A stretch of 64,000 bases of DNA from an uncultured Clostridia bacterium. GTDB lineage: Bacteria > Bacillota > Clostridia > TANB77 > CAG-508. How positions within the stretch are numbered: the stretch's first letter is position 1; the number at the start of each line of letters is the position of its first letter. The stretch is from contig CAKPQH010000004.1 of the NCBI GenBank assembly GCA_934178475.1, positions 1 to 64,000 on the forward strand. Direction: 5' to 3'. A model generated the notes under the pieces. The model worked only from the letters and a program-made list of their open reading frames with translations. It was not told the origin of the DNA and did no database searches. Positions 52,839 to 62,686 of this stretch are shown piece by piece. The translations under genes were made by a program, and so were the position numbers.

Positions 52839-53252
52839 TTATTTTTTTGGGCGTTTAGCTCCATATTTAGAACGCGCTTGCATTCTATCTTTAACACCAG
52901 CTGTATCTAAAGTTCCTCTTATAATGTGGTATCTTACACCTGGAAGGTCTTTTACTCTTCCTCCTCTTATTAAAACAACACTGTGTTCTTGTAAGTTATG
53001 TCCGATTCCTGGAATATAAGATGTAACTTCATAACCGTTTGAAAGTCTAACTCTGGCAACTTTTCTTAAAGCTGAGTTTGGCTTTTTAGGTGTTACTGTT
53101 TTAACTACTGTACATACTCCTCTTTTTTGTGGAGCTCTATTATTTGTTAATCTCTTACTTTTAGAGTTGTAACCATGTTGTAGAGCTGGAGCAGTAGATT
53201 TTGTTGTAGTTGTTTTTCTTCCTTTTCTTACTAATTGATTGATTGTTGGCAC
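52839..53252 (-). CDS. rpsL: 30S ribosomal protein S12
   Basis: The 137-residue protein starts at GTG (53250-53252) with an AGGAGG site. It has the decoding-site sequences [17 protein letters not shown] and [14 protein letters not shown]; the lysines where streptomycin-resistance changes occur are both Lys, so the sequence is of the sensitive type. It heads the str operon rpsL, rpsG, fusA, tuf. Confidence 0.98.
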   Translation of the reverse strand: MPTINQLVRKGRKTTTTKSTAPALQHGYNSKSKRLTNNRAPQKRGVCTVVKTVTPKKPNSALRKVARVRLSNGYEVTSYIPGIGHNLQEHSVVLIRGGRVKDLPGVRYHIIRGTLDTAGVKDRMQARSKYGAKRPKK

Positions 53253-53305
53253 TTAAATTTCACCTCCTATAAAAATATTATTTTCTTTGTCCTTCGACAA
53301 AATAA

Positions 53306-53349
53306 AACCGCTACGGAAATCTATATTTCTAGATTTTTCCATAACGGTT
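53306..53349 (-). terminator. Hairpin at the 5' end of the str transcript
   Basis: AACCGTTATGGAAA pairs with TTTCCGTAGCGGTT (one mismatch), with further pairing around AATCTA/TAGATT, and TTTATTTTG follows on the minus strand. It lies just downstream of the rpsL promoter, so it can end the upstream gene's transcript and also act as a leader attenuator for the str operon. Confidence 0.6.
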
Positions 53350-53351
53350 AT

Positions 53352-53380
53352 ATTTTATCATTTTTTTTGTTTTATGTCAA
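53352..53380 (-). promoter_or_regulatory. Promoter of the str operon
   Basis: TTGACA (53375-53380) and TAAAAT (53352-53357) on the minus strand are 17 bp apart. The predicted start is inside or just before the hairpin at 53306-53349. Confidence 0.7.
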
Positions 53381-53398
53381 TAGTTTTAATTAATTTTT

Positions 53399-55252
53399 CT
53401 ATCTGTCTGTTCCTTTATTTTTATTATTTTGATCTTCTATCGTTGTATGCCTAGCAAAAGCATTTGCTCTTTCTTTGTTTTCTTTAACAGTTTTTCTTGC
53501 ACTTGGTACAACCTTTACTTTTATACTTTCTTTAAGATCATTTATTTTATCTAAGTTTCCTTTATCTATATCAGCTTTTACTTCACCTTTATATCCTACT
53601 TTTCCTTCCCTATATTTGTTCATTCCATCTAAAAGTGCTTCTCCATCTTGTCTTCTATCATATTCTTCTTTAATTGTTGTATGTGTAGCAAAAGCATTTG
53701 CTCTTTCTTTGTTTTCTCTAACAGTTTTTCTTGCACTTGGAATAACTTTTACTTTTAAATCATTTTTAAAATCATTTACTTTATCTAATTTACCTTTGTC
53801 TATATCAGCTTTTACTTCACTTTTATATCCTATTCTTCCTTCTCTATATTTATCCATAACATCAGCAAGAGCTTTTTCATCATCAGAACGTTCTTCTAGT
53901 CTTTCTCTTCTTTTTTCTTCTAACAATAATTTTTCTTTTCTTGCTGCAACCATAGGAATTTTATTCCAAGCTTTTGATAAAAATTTTCTTATCTTTCCTG
54001 GTTCATCTTGTTTTATTTCTGCAATATTCATATTCTCAGCAAAATCAGCATAGTATCTCATATCATCAAAATCGCTCTTATGTATTATTCTTCTTACAAT
54101 ATTAGATGGTTTTAAATAATCTAAATTTGTTCTATCATATTCTATAATTTTTTTCAAAGTTGATGAACCTGATATTTCTTTATCAGATGTTACTGCATAT
54201 AGATATCTTGTTTTTATTAACTCTAACTGTTTATTGCTTACTAAATTTTCTTTTTCAATCTTGTCAAATGCTGCTAATAATTTAGGGTCCATATCTTCCA
54301 AATATTCTTCTGCTTCTTTAGTCAATTCTCCAAACATTTCTTTTTTGGAATCATTATATTTAAATTTTTTCATGTAATTTCTTAATTCTTTTTTCTCTAT
54401 TTCTATAGGTTCGTTTTCATCAACTGTTATTTCAATTACTTTTTCACGTATAGATATTTTTAATTTTTTGTCATCATCATCTTTTGTTACTTTTGTCGTT
54501 GGTTCAGTTTTTGTTGTAGGATCTGTTTTTGTTGTTGACTCAACCTTTGTTGCAGGCTCTGCTTTTGTTGTTGGCTCAACCTTTGTTGCAGGCTCTGCTT
54601 TTGTTGTTGGCTCAACCTTTGTTGCAGGCTCTGCTTTTGTTGTTGGCTCAACCTTTGTTGCAGGCTCTGCTTTTGTTGTTGACTCAACTTTTTTATCTTC
54701 ATTCATAATTATTATTTTTTCTTGTGTTTCTAATAATTCATTTTTAAAATTAGTGTATTCTTCTATTTTACTATTTAATGCTTTTATGTTATTTTTAATT
54801 TTATCTTGTTCATTATATATTTCTTGCCATTTTATTGGATTTTCATGATTTTCTTCCATATAAAATTCTTCTAATTCAATATCTTTCTTCTTTAACTCTA
54901 ACTCTTCTTTTCTTATTTCTTTTTTCATTTCCTCAATCTCTACAGTTATAGTTTGTAGATTCTCATCTGTCCTGAAATGTTTTTTTGAATCACTTAAATT
55001 CTTTTGTTCATCTTCTAACTTGCTCATTTCTTTCTTTTCTTTGTTTATTTTTTCATTATATATTTCTTTTACACTTTCATAGTCAAGATTGAATTCTTCA
55101 TCTTCTTCATTTGGTTGCATTTCTTCTTCTAGTCTTTCTATTCTTAAATTTATTTGCTTTTTTTCGTTTTCTATTTCTTCATCTCTTGTTGAAAAATTTT
55201 TAAATTCATCTATTAATGCTTGTGTCTTATTAAATTCTTCTACTTTTTTCAT
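53399..55252 (-). CDS. Large coiled-coil protein with TKAEP repeats and a duplicated C-terminal segment
   Basis: I do not recognise this 617-residue charged protein. It has no signal peptide. Residues 1-190 are long coiled coil. Residues about 190-245 are a low-complexity tract of 12-residue units (TTKAEPATKVEP, four near-exact copies plus degenerate ones). About 255-420 is helical and probably globular (RNYMKKFKYNDSKKEMFGELTKEAEEYLEDMD). The C-terminus holds two copies, about 75 residues each, of a segment with KYREG..GYK.EVKADIDKG.LDK and PSARKTV.ENKERANAFA.HTTI. The domain plan suggests a cytoskeletal or scaffolding role, which is only an inference. It has its own strong promoter and lies between ftsH and the str operon. 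Confidence 0.65.
   Translation of the reverse strand: MKKVEEFNKTQALIDEFKNFSTRDEEIENEKKQINLRIERLEEEMQPNEEDEEFNLDYESVKEIYNEKINKEKKEMSKLEDEQKNLSDSKKHFRTDENLQTITVEIEEMKKEIRKEELELKKKDIELEEFYMEENHENPIKWQEIYNEQDKIKNNIKALNSKIEEYTNFKNELLETQEKIIIMNEDKKVESTTKAEPATKVEPTTKAEPATKVEPTTKAEPATKVEPTTKAEPATKVESTTKTDPTTKTEPTTKVTKDDDDKKLKISIREKVIEITVDENEPIEIEKKELRNYMKKFKYNDSKKEMFGELTKEAEEYLEDMDPKLLAAFDKIEKENLVSNKQLELIKTRYLYAVTSDKEISGSSTLKKIIEYDRTNLDYLKPSNIVRRIIHKSDFDDMRYYADFAENMNIAEIKQDEPGKIRKFLSKAWNKIPMVAARKEKLLLEEKRRERLEERSDDEKALADVMDKYREGRIGYKSEVKADIDKGKLDKVNDFKNDLKVKVIPSARKTVRENKERANAFATHTTIKEEYDRRQDGEALLDGMNKYREGKVGYKGEVKADIDKGNLDKINDLKESIKVKVVPSARKTVKENKERANAFARHTTIEDQNNKNKGTDR
54541..54684. repeat. Four exact or near-exact 36-bp coding repeats
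   Basis: The unit beginning CAACCTTTGTTGCAGGCTCT recurs at 54541, 54577, 54613 and 54649, encoding the TTKAEPATKVEP segment. The near identity at DNA level points to recent slippage expansion and probable length variation between strains. Confidence 0.9.
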
Positions 55253-55292
55253 ATAAAAATCCTCCTTTTATCATATGAAACTCACTGTTTAT

Positions 55293-55321
55293 ATTATACC
55301 ATTTTATGTATACTTTGTCAA
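55293..55321 (-). promoter_or_regulatory. Promoter of the coiled-coil repeat protein gene
   Basis: A consensus TTGACA (55316-55321) and TATAAT (55293-55298) on the minus strand are 17 bp apart. Confidence 0.8.
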
Positions 55322-55383
55322 TTTTTGTCCCATTATCATAGCTTTTTTAACATCATATAGACGAGTTATAAAACTCGCCTATT

Positions 55384-57186
55384 TTACTCTTCAAATACTT
55401 TATTAAATTCGTCTCCATCAATTTTTTCTTTTTCTAATAGTATTCCTGCAACAATGTGAAGTTTATCTATATTAGCAGATAGTATTTGTTTTGCTGTATT
55501 ATAAGCTTTATCTATTATTGATTTTACTTCTTCATCAATGATGTTAGCTGTTTCTTCAGAATAATTTCTATTTTGAGCTATATCTCTTCCTAAGAACACT
55601 TCTCTTTGTCCTTCACCAAACATAATTGTTCCTAGTCTTTCACTCATACCATAAACAGTTACCATGTCTCTTGCAATTTTGGAAGCTCTTTCTATATCAT
55701 TACTAGCACCTGTTGATACATCATTTAATATTAAACTCTCTGCTACTCTTCCTCCAAGTAAAGATATAATTTGTTCTTCCATTGCAGTTTTAGACATAAA
55801 TGATTTATCTTCAGTAGGTCTATACATTGTATATCCTCCTGCCATTCCTCTTGGAACTATTGATATTTCATGTACTGGATCTTGAGTTGGTAAGAATTTA
55901 CTTACAACTGCATGACCTGCTTCATGGTATGCCACTAATTTCTTTTCATGTTCATTTCTTACTTTTGTTTTCTTCTCTGGTCCCATAGTTACTTTTACCA
56001 TTGCTTCTTCTATTTCTTGCATTCTTATTTCTTTTAAATTTCTTCTTGCAGCAAGTAAAGCTGCTTCATTTAATACATTTTCAAGATCTGCTCCTGAAAA
56101 TCCTGATGTATTTTTAGCTATAACTCTAAAATCAACATCTTCTGCTAATCTTTTCTTTTTACTATGAACTTCTAATATTTGTTCTCTTGCTTTAACATCT
56201 GGAGCCCCTACTACTATTTGTCTATCAAATCTTCCTGCTCTTAATAATGCTTTATCTAATACGTCTGGTCTGTTTGTTGCAGCAAGAACAATTACTCCTT
56301 CATTTGCAGCAAATCCATCCATTTCAACTAACAATTGGTTTAATGTTTGTTCTCTTTCATCATGTCCTCCACCAAGTCCAGCTCCTCTTTGGCGTCCAAC
56401 TGCATCTATTTCATCTATAAATATAATACATGGTGCATTTCTTTTAGCTTGTTCAAATAAATCCCTTACTCTTGAAGCTCCAACTCCTACGAACATTTCC
56501 ACAAAGTCTGAACCACTTATTATAAAAAATGGTACTCCTGCTTCTCCAGCTACTGCTTTTGCAAGTAATGTTTTTCCTGTTCCTGGTTGACCAACAAGTA
56601 ATACTCCTTTTGGTATTCTTGCTCCCATGTCTGTAAACTTCTTTGGATTCTTTAAAAATTCAACTATTTCTTGTAATTCCTCTTTTTCCTCATCAACACC
56701 AGCAACATCATCAAAAGTTACCTTGTTTTTATCATTTGAATTTAACATTCTTGCTCTACTTTTTCCAAATGTCATTGTTTTACTTCCACTTTGACTACTG
56801 TTACCATTCATCATAAAGAACCAGAATATAAAGAATATTATTAATAATCCAAATGGTGTTATTAAACTAAATATAGTAACCCATATTGAAGTTGAATCCT
56901 CTGATAGAGAAAAATCTCCATTTTTTATATATTCTGAAGTATATGAAATAAAACTATCCATACTTGGTATATTTACCTGTTTTTGATTCTTATCTGTTAA
57001 AGTAACTATTGCTGATTTACCATTAGAATCTATTTTTACACTTTCTACTTTTGCTTTTTCAATGTTTTCTATTAATTCTGAATAAGTCATTTTGTTGTTA
57101 TTATTGTCAATAATTGATGTTATAACAACTATTAAAATTATTCCTATTATTAGCCATGTAGCTAATGATTTAATTCCGTTTTTCAA
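55384..57186 (-). CDS. ftsH: ATP-dependent zinc metalloprotease FtsH
   Basis: The 600-residue membrane protease has two membrane segments (about 8-26 and 105-127) flanking a small outside domain, then the AAA+ module with Walker A GQPGTGKT near 200, Walker [12 protein letters not shown], and the second region of homology [20 protein letters not shown]. The M41 protease zinc site is HEAGH near 424. It degrades misfolded membrane proteins and short-lived regulators. It starts at TTG with GGAGG eight bases before. Gene order with tilS upstream matches other Firmicutes. Confidence 0.97.
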   Translation of the reverse strand: MKNGIKSLATWLIIGIILIVVITSIIDNNNNKMTYSELIENIEKAKVESVKIDSNGKSAIVTLTDKNQKQVNIPSMDSFISYTSEYIKNGDFSLSEDSTSIWVTIFSLITPFGLLIIFFIFWFFMMNGNSSQSGSKTMTFGKSRARMLNSNDKNKVTFDDVAGVDEEKEELQEIVEFLKNPKKFTDMGARIPKGVLLVGQPGTGKTLLAKAVAGEAGVPFFIISGSDFVEMFVGVGASRVRDLFEQAKRNAPCIIFIDEIDAVGRQRGAGLGGGHDEREQTLNQLLVEMDGFAANEGVIVLAATNRPDVLDKALLRAGRFDRQIVVGAPDVKAREQILEVHSKKKRLAEDVDFRVIAKNTSGFSGADLENVLNEAALLAARRNLKEIRMQEIEEAMVKVTMGPEKKTKVRNEHEKKLVAYHEAGHAVVSKFLPTQDPVHEISIVPRGMAGGYTMYRPTEDKSFMSKTAMEEQIISLLGGRVAESLILNDVSTGASNDIERASKIARDMVTVYGMSERLGTIMFGEGQREVFLGRDIAQNRNYSEETANIIDEEVKSIIDKAYNTAKQILSANIDKLHIVAGILLEKEKIDGDEFNKVFEE

Positions 57187-57262
57187 AAAAATTCCTCCTC
57201 TTTAATATAGCAATATTAAATATTATTCAAAATTTGCTATATTTATGTTTGTTTGCATTTCG

Positions 57263-57292
57263 ACTATAGCATACTATTTTTCTATATGTCAA
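57263..57292 (-). promoter_or_regulatory. Promoter of ftsH
   Basis: TTGACA (57287-57292) and TATAGT (57263-57268) on the minus strand are 18 bp apart. Confidence 0.7.
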
Positions 57293-57340
57293 GCGTTTTT
57301 TTATGTCATTTTTATTACAAACGTTCTGCTTTTACGGAAA

Positions 57341-58330
57341 CTATATTACAGGCAAAAAATAAATTTTTCCCTTTTGGATCTTTACTTTTATATTCTTATT
57401 TGGCATTAAATATTTGTTGCCAATATTGTTACTACATAATTTTATTATATCTTCAATATTTATTTTTTCTACATTTTGTGTATTCCCTAAGCTTTTAGCT
57501 ATTGTATATAAGATTAATCTTTTTCTAATTATTTCTTCTTCTTTATTAAATAACTTTAAATCTAAAATAATTTCATTTGATTTCTCGCTTATTTTAATTT
57601 TGTTATAATTCTCTTCTGTAATCTTTTTCATGAAATTATCTTCTTCTACAATTACATCTGACAATCTGTTCATTGTTTCTATAAAATTAGGGTTAAATTC
57701 TTTTTTGATATATGGAATAGCTATATTTCTAATTTTATTTCTTGTACAATCATTCAGAAAATTAGTTTTATCTATCCTTGGTTTTAAATTATTTTCTTCA
57801 CAATAGCTTTCTATTTCTTCTCTTTCGATTTCTATTATAGGTCTGATATATTTATTGTCTCTTGTTATTTCTATTCCTCTTAGTCCACTAATGCCGCTTC
57901 CTCTAAGCATATTCATAATCATTGTTTCTACTTTATCATTTTTATTGTGTGCAATTGCTATTTTATTTGCACTTTCTTTTTTCATTATTTCATCAAAAAA
58001 TTGATACCTTACAACTCTTCCTGCTTCTTCATGTCCTATTTTATTATTATTAGCATATTTTGGTACATCTATTCTTTTTATATAACATTTAATATTGTTT
58101 TTTTTGCAGAAGTTTTCCACAAATTGTTCATCTTCTGTGGCTTCTTCTCTAATCATATGATTTATATGAGCTACTATTAGTTCACAATTTATTTTTTTTC
58201 TTTTTTTAAGTTTTAATAAAATATCAAGCATGCTAATTGAATCTGGTCCACCAGATACTGCTACTACTATTTTATCTCCTTCTTCAATTAATTTATATTT
58301 TTTTATTGTTTCTAATACTTTATTTTCCAT
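57341..58330 (-). CDS. tilS: tRNA(Ile)-lysidine synthase, short form
   Basis: The 329-residue protein modifies C34 of tRNA-Ile(CAU) to lysidine. The PP-loop SGGPDS lies near residue 25, with HINHMIREEATEDEQFVENFC near 55, and IAHNKNDKVETMIMNMLRGSGISGLRGI near 125. At 329 residues it lacks the C-terminal TilS domains found in Bacillus enzymes (about 470 residues), but comparable short forms exist. The gene follows dnaB after 8 bp; the ribosome site is AGAGGA. Confidence 0.93.
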   Translation of the reverse strand: MENKVLETIKKYKLIEEGDKIVVAVSGGPDSISMLDILLKLKKRKKINCELIVAHINHMIREEATEDEQFVENFCKKNNIKCYIKRIDVPKYANNNKIGHEEAGRVVRYQFFDEIMKKESANKIAIAHNKNDKVETMIMNMLRGSGISGLRGIEITRDNKYIRPIIEIEREEIESYCEENNLKPRIDKTNFLNDCTRNKIRNIAIPYIKKEFNPNFIETMNRLSDVIVEEDNFMKKITEENYNKIKISEKSNEIILDLKLFNKEEEIIRKRLILYTIAKSLGNTQNVEKINIEDIIKLCSNNIGNKYLMPNKNIKVKIQKGKIYFLPVI

Positions 58331-58338
58331 TATATCCT

Positions 58339-59682
58339 CTATTCATCATATCCTTCTGCTAAATTTGCAAATTTTGTATAGCTTCCCATCCATAGAAGTT
58401 TTACTGTTCCTGTTTCTCCACTTCTGTTTTTAGCAATTATAACTTCTGTTAAATCTTTATCTTCACTATCTTTATTATAATAATCATCTCTATATAAAAA
58501 CATTACTATATCTGCATCTTGCTCGATAGAACCTGATTCACGCAAATCTGAAAGCATCGGCCTGTGATCTGGTCTTTGCTCTACTGCTCTTGATAACTGT
58601 GATAATGCAATTACAGGTACATTTAGTTCTTTTGCTAAAATCTTTAAAGATCTACTTATTTCTGCTATTTCTTGCTCACGGCTTCCGTTTTTGTTACTAC
58701 TTCCTTTTACTAATTGCAAGTAATCTATAATAATTAACCCAATGTTTTTTTCCATTTTAAGTTTTCTACATTTAGTTCTTATTTCCATTACAGATATACC
58801 TGGCGTATCATCTATATATATATTTGTATCTGAAAGTGGTCCAACAACACTTGCAAGCTTTACCCAATCTTCTTCATCAAGATTACCAGTTCTAACTTTA
58901 TTACTATCTACCATTGCTTCACTACATAAAATTCTGTCTACTAATTGTTCTTTTGACATTTCTAAGTTAAAAATTACAACCGGTACTTTAGCTTTAGTTG
59001 CAGCGTTTGCAGCAATGTTAAGAGCAAAAGCTGATTTTCCCATTGCAGGTCTTGCAGCAAGTAATATTAGTTCTGATCCGTGAAGTCCTGCTGTTCTATA
59101 ATCAAGTTTTGAAAATCCTGTTGGTACTCCTGTTATGTGTTTCTTTTGATTATATAATTCTTCCAGTTTTGTAAAGCTTTCTATTAATACATCTTTTATA
59201 GGAGCATATCCTTTTTCATTTTTATTTTGAGCAATATCAAAAATTTTCTTTTCAGCTTTATTCATTACATCTTCTACTTCTTGAGTAGGATCATAACCTA
59301 AATCTATTATTTCATTTGCTGTTTTTATTAAATTTCTTAATACTGCTTTTTCTTCAACTATATTTATATACTTCTCTACGTTTGCTGTTGTAGGAACTTT
59401 ATCCGGAAGTAGTGCCAAATATTCTAATCCACCAACTTTATCAAACATATTCATTGATTCTAGCTCATCTTTTACAGTTACAATATCTATTGGTTCAGAT
59501 CTACTATACAAATTTAACATAGCTTCAAAAATTGCTTTGTTATCTTCTCTATAAAATGCATCTGATTTTAATTTTTCAATTGCAATCATAACTGCATCTT
59601 TGTCTGTAAGCATACTACCTATTACTGCTTGCTCTGCTTCGATATCATGTGGTGGTATCTTTCCTAATTCCATATCCATCAT
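58339..59682 (-). CDS. dnaB: Replicative DNA helicase
   Basis: The 447-residue protein has the N-terminal collar domain (PPHDIEAEQAVIGSML) and the RecA-like motor with Walker A ARPAMGKSAFALNI near 208, LIIIDYLQLV near 312, and ALSQLSRAVEQRPDHRP. It unwinds DNA at the fork. The start has three ATGs close together (59682, 59679 and 59673) overlapping the rplI stop; AGGAG spacing would favour the second or third. I keep the first. Translational coupling to rplI is likely. Confidence 0.96.
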   Translation of the reverse strand: MMDMELGKIPPHDIEAEQAVIGSMLTDKDAVMIAIEKLKSDAFYREDNKAIFEAMLNLYSRSEPIDIVTVKDELESMNMFDKVGGLEYLALLPDKVPTTANVEKYINIVEEKAVLRNLIKTANEIIDLGYDPTQEVEDVMNKAEKKIFDIAQNKNEKGYAPIKDVLIESFTKLEELYNQKKHITGVPTGFSKLDYRTAGLHGSELILLAARPAMGKSAFALNIAANAATKAKVPVVIFNLEMSKEQLVDRILCSEAMVDSNKVRTGNLDEEDWVKLASVVGPLSDTNIYIDDTPGISVMEIRTKCRKLKMEKNIGLIIIDYLQLVKGSSNKNGSREQEIAEISRSLKILAKELNVPVIALSQLSRAVEQRPDHRPMLSDLRESGSIEQDADIVMFLYRDDYYNKDSEDKDLTEVIIAKNRSGETGTVKLLWMGSYTKFANLAEGYDE

Positions 59683-60122
59683 TCTCCTAAAACTTCAACT
59701 TTTACTTTTCCAATTACTCCCTCATATAATTTCACTTGTACATTTGTAATTCCTAATGTCTTAATACTTTCTTTAAGTTCTATTTTCTTTTTATCTACTT
59801 TTATTCCTTTTTCTTCTAATTTTTCAGCAATTTCTTTTGTTGAAACTCCACCAAATATTTTTCCATTTGTTCCCGTTTTTACTTTAAAAGTTAATTTTAT
59901 TTTTGTTAATTTATCTGCTATTTTTTGAGCTTCTTCTTTTTCTACATCTTTTTTATATTGTTCTGATTCTTTTTTTGATTTTAATTGTGACAAACTTGAA
60001 TTATTTACTTCAACTGCTAAATTTCTAGCTAACAAATAATTTCTTGCATATCCATCTGACACATTTACTATCTCATCTTTCTTTCCAATTGATTTTACAT
60101 TTTCTTTTAATATTACTTTCAT
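59679..60122 (-). CDS. rplI: 50S ribosomal protein L9
   Basis: The 147-residue protein starts MKVILKENVKSIGKKDEIVNVSDGYARNYLLARNLA, the conserved N-terminal domain, followed by the long connecting helix (LKSKKESEQYKKD) and a C-terminal domain with FGGVSTKEIAEKL. It overlaps dnaB by four bases, in the gdpP, rplI, dnaB order common in Firmicutes. The ribosome site is AAAGGAG. Confidence 0.97.
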   Translation of the reverse strand: MKVILKENVKSIGKKDEIVNVSDGYARNYLLARNLAVEVNNSSLSQLKSKKESEQYKKDVEKEEAQKIADKLTKIKLTFKVKTGTNGKIFGGVSTKEIAEKLEEKGIKVDKKKIELKESIKTLGITNVQVKLYEGVIGKVKVEVLGE

Positions 60123-60277
60123 GTTACTTCTCTCCTTTGCCTTTATTTTCCCATATTTTACTATATTTTTGTTAAAAATTCAATACAAAACCAAAATAAT
60201 TCATAATAAATAACCATATAAAAGTAATTTAATAAAAGCTTTTTTTCTTTTTTCTTTTATTTATTTTATTTTTCGAC

Positions 60278-60308
60278 ATATTTATAAGACACTTTGTTTT
60301 ATAAATAT
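60278..60308 (+). promoter_or_regulatory. Inverted repeat upstream of the XRE remnant, possible fossil operator
   Basis: ATATTTATAA and TTATAAATAT are perfect complements across 11 bp, 57 bp upstream of the decayed HTH gene. Such dyads commonly bind XRE repressors. AT richness makes chance occurrence possible. Confidence 0.3.
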
Positions 60309-60364
60309 CACATTGCATTCCATTTTATAATTTTTTTAATAAATTTTAATATGAAAAATTAAGA

Positions 60365-60543
60365 ATGAGAACTCGTATAAAGGATTTAAGAGAAGATCAT
60401 GATTTAACTCAAGAAGTATACCTTTAGAACTTCTTTGTAAATTAGCTGATTTTTATAATTCTAGCGTAATTATTTATTGTATTGAACTAATGATTATTTA
60501 CTATACACCAAATCATATACTAAAATATCTGCTGATAAATTAG
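60365..60543 (+). pseudogene. Fragment of an XRE-family regulator gene
   Basis: A plus-strand ATG opens MRTRIKDLREDHDLTQEVYL and stops after 20 codons. The next reading frame (from 60421) reads PLELLCKLADFYNSSVIIYCI and continues to a stop at 60541-60543. Joined, these are the first helix and the last helix of a typical clostridial XRE HTH (normally LREDHDLTQ...IP.E.L.KLADFYN.S.DYLL), with the roughly 30 residues in between deleted. The 479-bp space between rplI and the gdpP terminator holds nothing else that I recognise, apart from an AT-rich dyad. The gene is dead. Confidence 0.75.
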
Positions 60544-60559
60544 TTATTTTATAAAATAA

Positions 60560-60600
60560 AAAAAGAGCAAAATTACTAATTAATGTAATTCGCCCTTTTT
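60560..60600 (-). terminator. Terminator of gdpP
   Basis: AAAAAGGGCGAATTAC pairs with GTAATTTTGCTCTTTTT (two imperfect positions), and T residues follow on the minus strand. It starts just after the gdpP stop. Confidence 0.8.
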
Positions 60601-60601
60601 A

Positions 60602-62623
60602 TTAATTTTCTATTTCTTCAACATATTCATTTATTTTTTCAATTAATTCTTTTTTTACTTCTTCAATTGTTTTTCCTTCAATTTGGGCTCCTGCAAGAGT
60701 TCCATGTCCTCCTCCGCCCATTTTTTCTAATATTACTTGAACATTAGTATCTCCTATAGAACGTCCACTGATACTGATTTTTCCATCTACTGTAGCTAAT
60801 ACAAATGATGTAGTGATATTACCAATTGTTAAAAGTTCATCTGCAGTTTTTGCACATATTACTCCTGCATCTTTATCATCACTTTCATATGTTGCAATTC
60901 CCATAGAATTATTTATAATCTCTGTTGTTTTAACTATATCTGTTATTTTTCTATAAGTTTCCAAATCGCTTTGGAACCATTTTTTTACTTTTATAATGTC
61001 AACTCCACATCTTCTTAAATATGCAGCTGCTTCAAATGTTCTAACTCCAGTTTTAAAAGTAAAATTCTTTGTATCCATCATAATTCCAGCATACAAACAT
61101 TCTGTTTCAATATCATTTAAATTACATTGTACTTCTGTATATTGAAGTAATTCTGTTACTAATTCTGATGCTGAAGATGCATACACTTCTTGGAAAGTTA
61201 GAATACTTTGTTCAATATATTCTGCACTTCTTCTGTGATGATCTATTATAGCTATTTTGTTTGTTTTCTCTAATAATGACGGAAACTCCACATAGTTCTT
61301 TTTATTTGTATCAACTATAATTAATAAAGTATTTTCTGTCATTTTGTTTTCTGCTATTTCTTTATTAATTAGAATTTCTTTATATTCCTCACTATTCTTT
61401 AATTCTTCCCCTGCTGTTTTCAATGCACTACCATCTGTTGAAATCGCAATATATGTTTCTTTTCCTAAACTTTTTGCAAGTCTATATATTCCTAAAGCTG
61501 AACCTAATGCATCTATATCAGGGTTTACATGTCCCATAATAATTACTTTTTCATTTTCAGATATTAATTCTTCCAAAGCATGTGCAACTATTCTTGCTTT
61601 TACTTTGGTCCTTTTTTCTACTTCTGTAGCTTTTCCTCCAAAGAAATGGTATTTTCCACCTTCTCTAATTGCTGCTTGATCTCCACCTCTACCTAATACA
61701 ATATCCATTGTTTCTTGTGCAGATTTATATCTTTCTTTATTATTTTCTCCTTCATTAGATATTGCTATACTTAAGGTTACTTGTACCCTTCCTTGAATAT
61801 TAATATCTTTTACAATATCCAAAATATTAAATTTGCTTTCTTTTATATCTTCTAGATATTTATGTTCAAAGAAATATACATATCTATCTCTATCTGATTT
61901 TATTAGTACTCCTTCTGTTTCATTGGCCCAATCATATATAGTTTTATCAATATCTGCTAATACTCTTGGTCTTTCTTCACCATCTATTTGTTGTATTGTT
62001 TCTTCATAATTATCTATAAGTATAATTCCAATACAATCCTTAGAGTCTTCATATTCTTTTTTTCTTTTTGCAATCTCTGTTTCATCTATAAAATATAAAA
62101 TAATCATATATTTATTAGAAGCTTTCTTTTTATCGTTTGTACCTGATTTAACAAATTCTCCTAATATTTTATAGTATTTATTTTCTATTTGTAGATTTCT
62201 TTTTATTGATCTATCTTTTTTGTCTTTTCTATCTTCTATTTCTTCATTAATATCATTTAATATATCATTTATATAGTTATTTATATCTACATTTGCAAAT
62301 TCTGATACGAATTTAGTACTTCTCCATATAATATTTCCATCTGTTTCTACAATTACAAGTGGATATGGTGAATGTATTAAACTGTTCTTACCTGCTGAAT
62401 TAACACTTAACGTTAAATCTTGTAGATGTTTAGATAATTCACTCTTTCTTTTGTTATTTGCAAAATAAGTATACCCTATAACTATAGCAAAAATAACTAT
62501 TGATGGTATGATAAATTTATTATTAAGTATACAAATTACAACTAGTAATATAAATATTAATATTAAATAGATTTTAGTCCTAGAAACAAGACTATCTAAT
62601 ATTTTTCTGTTGTTATTTTGCAT
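60602..62623 (-). CDS. gdpP: Cyclic-di-AMP phosphodiesterase GdpP
   Basis: The 673-residue protein has two membrane helices (about 15-52), a PAS-like domain (75-165), a degenerate GGDEF domain (about 170-310; it has GRGGDQAAIREGGKYHFFGG rather than GGDEF), then the DHH domain with GHVNPDIDALGSALG near 360, VDTNK and DHHRR near 440, and DHHA1 with GGGGHGTLAGAQ near 645. It degrades c-di-AMP and so sets osmolyte and wall homeostasis. The residues needed for hydrolysis are present. Promoter TTGACA-17-TATACT; divergent from leuS. Confidence 0.96.
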   Translation of the reverse strand: MQNNNRKILDSLVSRTKIYLILIFILLVVICILNNKFIIPSIVIFAIVIGYTYFANNKRKSELSKHLQDLTLSVNSAGKNSLIHSPYPLVIVETDGNIIWRSTKFVSEFANVDINNYINDILNDINEEIEDRKDKKDRSIKRNLQIENKYYKILGEFVKSGTNDKKKASNKYMIILYFIDETEIAKRKKEYEDSKDCIGIILIDNYEETIQQIDGEERPRVLADIDKTIYDWANETEGVLIKSDRDRYVYFFEHKYLEDIKESKFNILDIVKDINIQGRVQVTLSIAISNEGENNKERYKSAQETMDIVLGRGGDQAAIREGGKYHFFGGKATEVEKRTKVKARIVAHALEELISENEKVIIMGHVNPDIDALGSALGIYRLAKSLGKETYIAISTDGSALKTAGEELKNSEEYKEILINKEIAENKMTENTLLIIVDTNKKNYVEFPSLLEKTNKIAIIDHHRRSAEYIEQSILTFQEVYASSASELVTELLQYTEVQCNLNDIETECLYAGIMMDTKNFTFKTGVRTFEAAAYLRRCGVDIIKVKKWFQSDLETYRKITDIVKTTEIINNSMGIATYESDDKDAGVICAKTADELLTIGNITTSFVLATVDGKISISGRSIGDTNVQVILEKMGGGGHGTLAGAQIEGKTIEEVKKELIEKINEYVEEIEN

Positions 62624-62650
62624 AAAACCTCCTTTTATTTATCCTTTCAT

Positions 62651-62679
62651 AGTATACTCTAAATTGCTATATTTGTCAA
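62651..62679 (-). promoter_or_regulatory. Promoter of the gdpP operon
   Basis: TTGACA (62674-62679) and TATACT (62651-62656) on the minus strand are 17 bp apart. Confidence 0.75.
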
Positions 62680-62686
62680 ATTTTTC

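Noticed and set aside
54541..54684. CRISPR array
   Set aside because: The 36-bp repeats are directly adjacent with no spacers and encode an in-frame amino-acid repeat.
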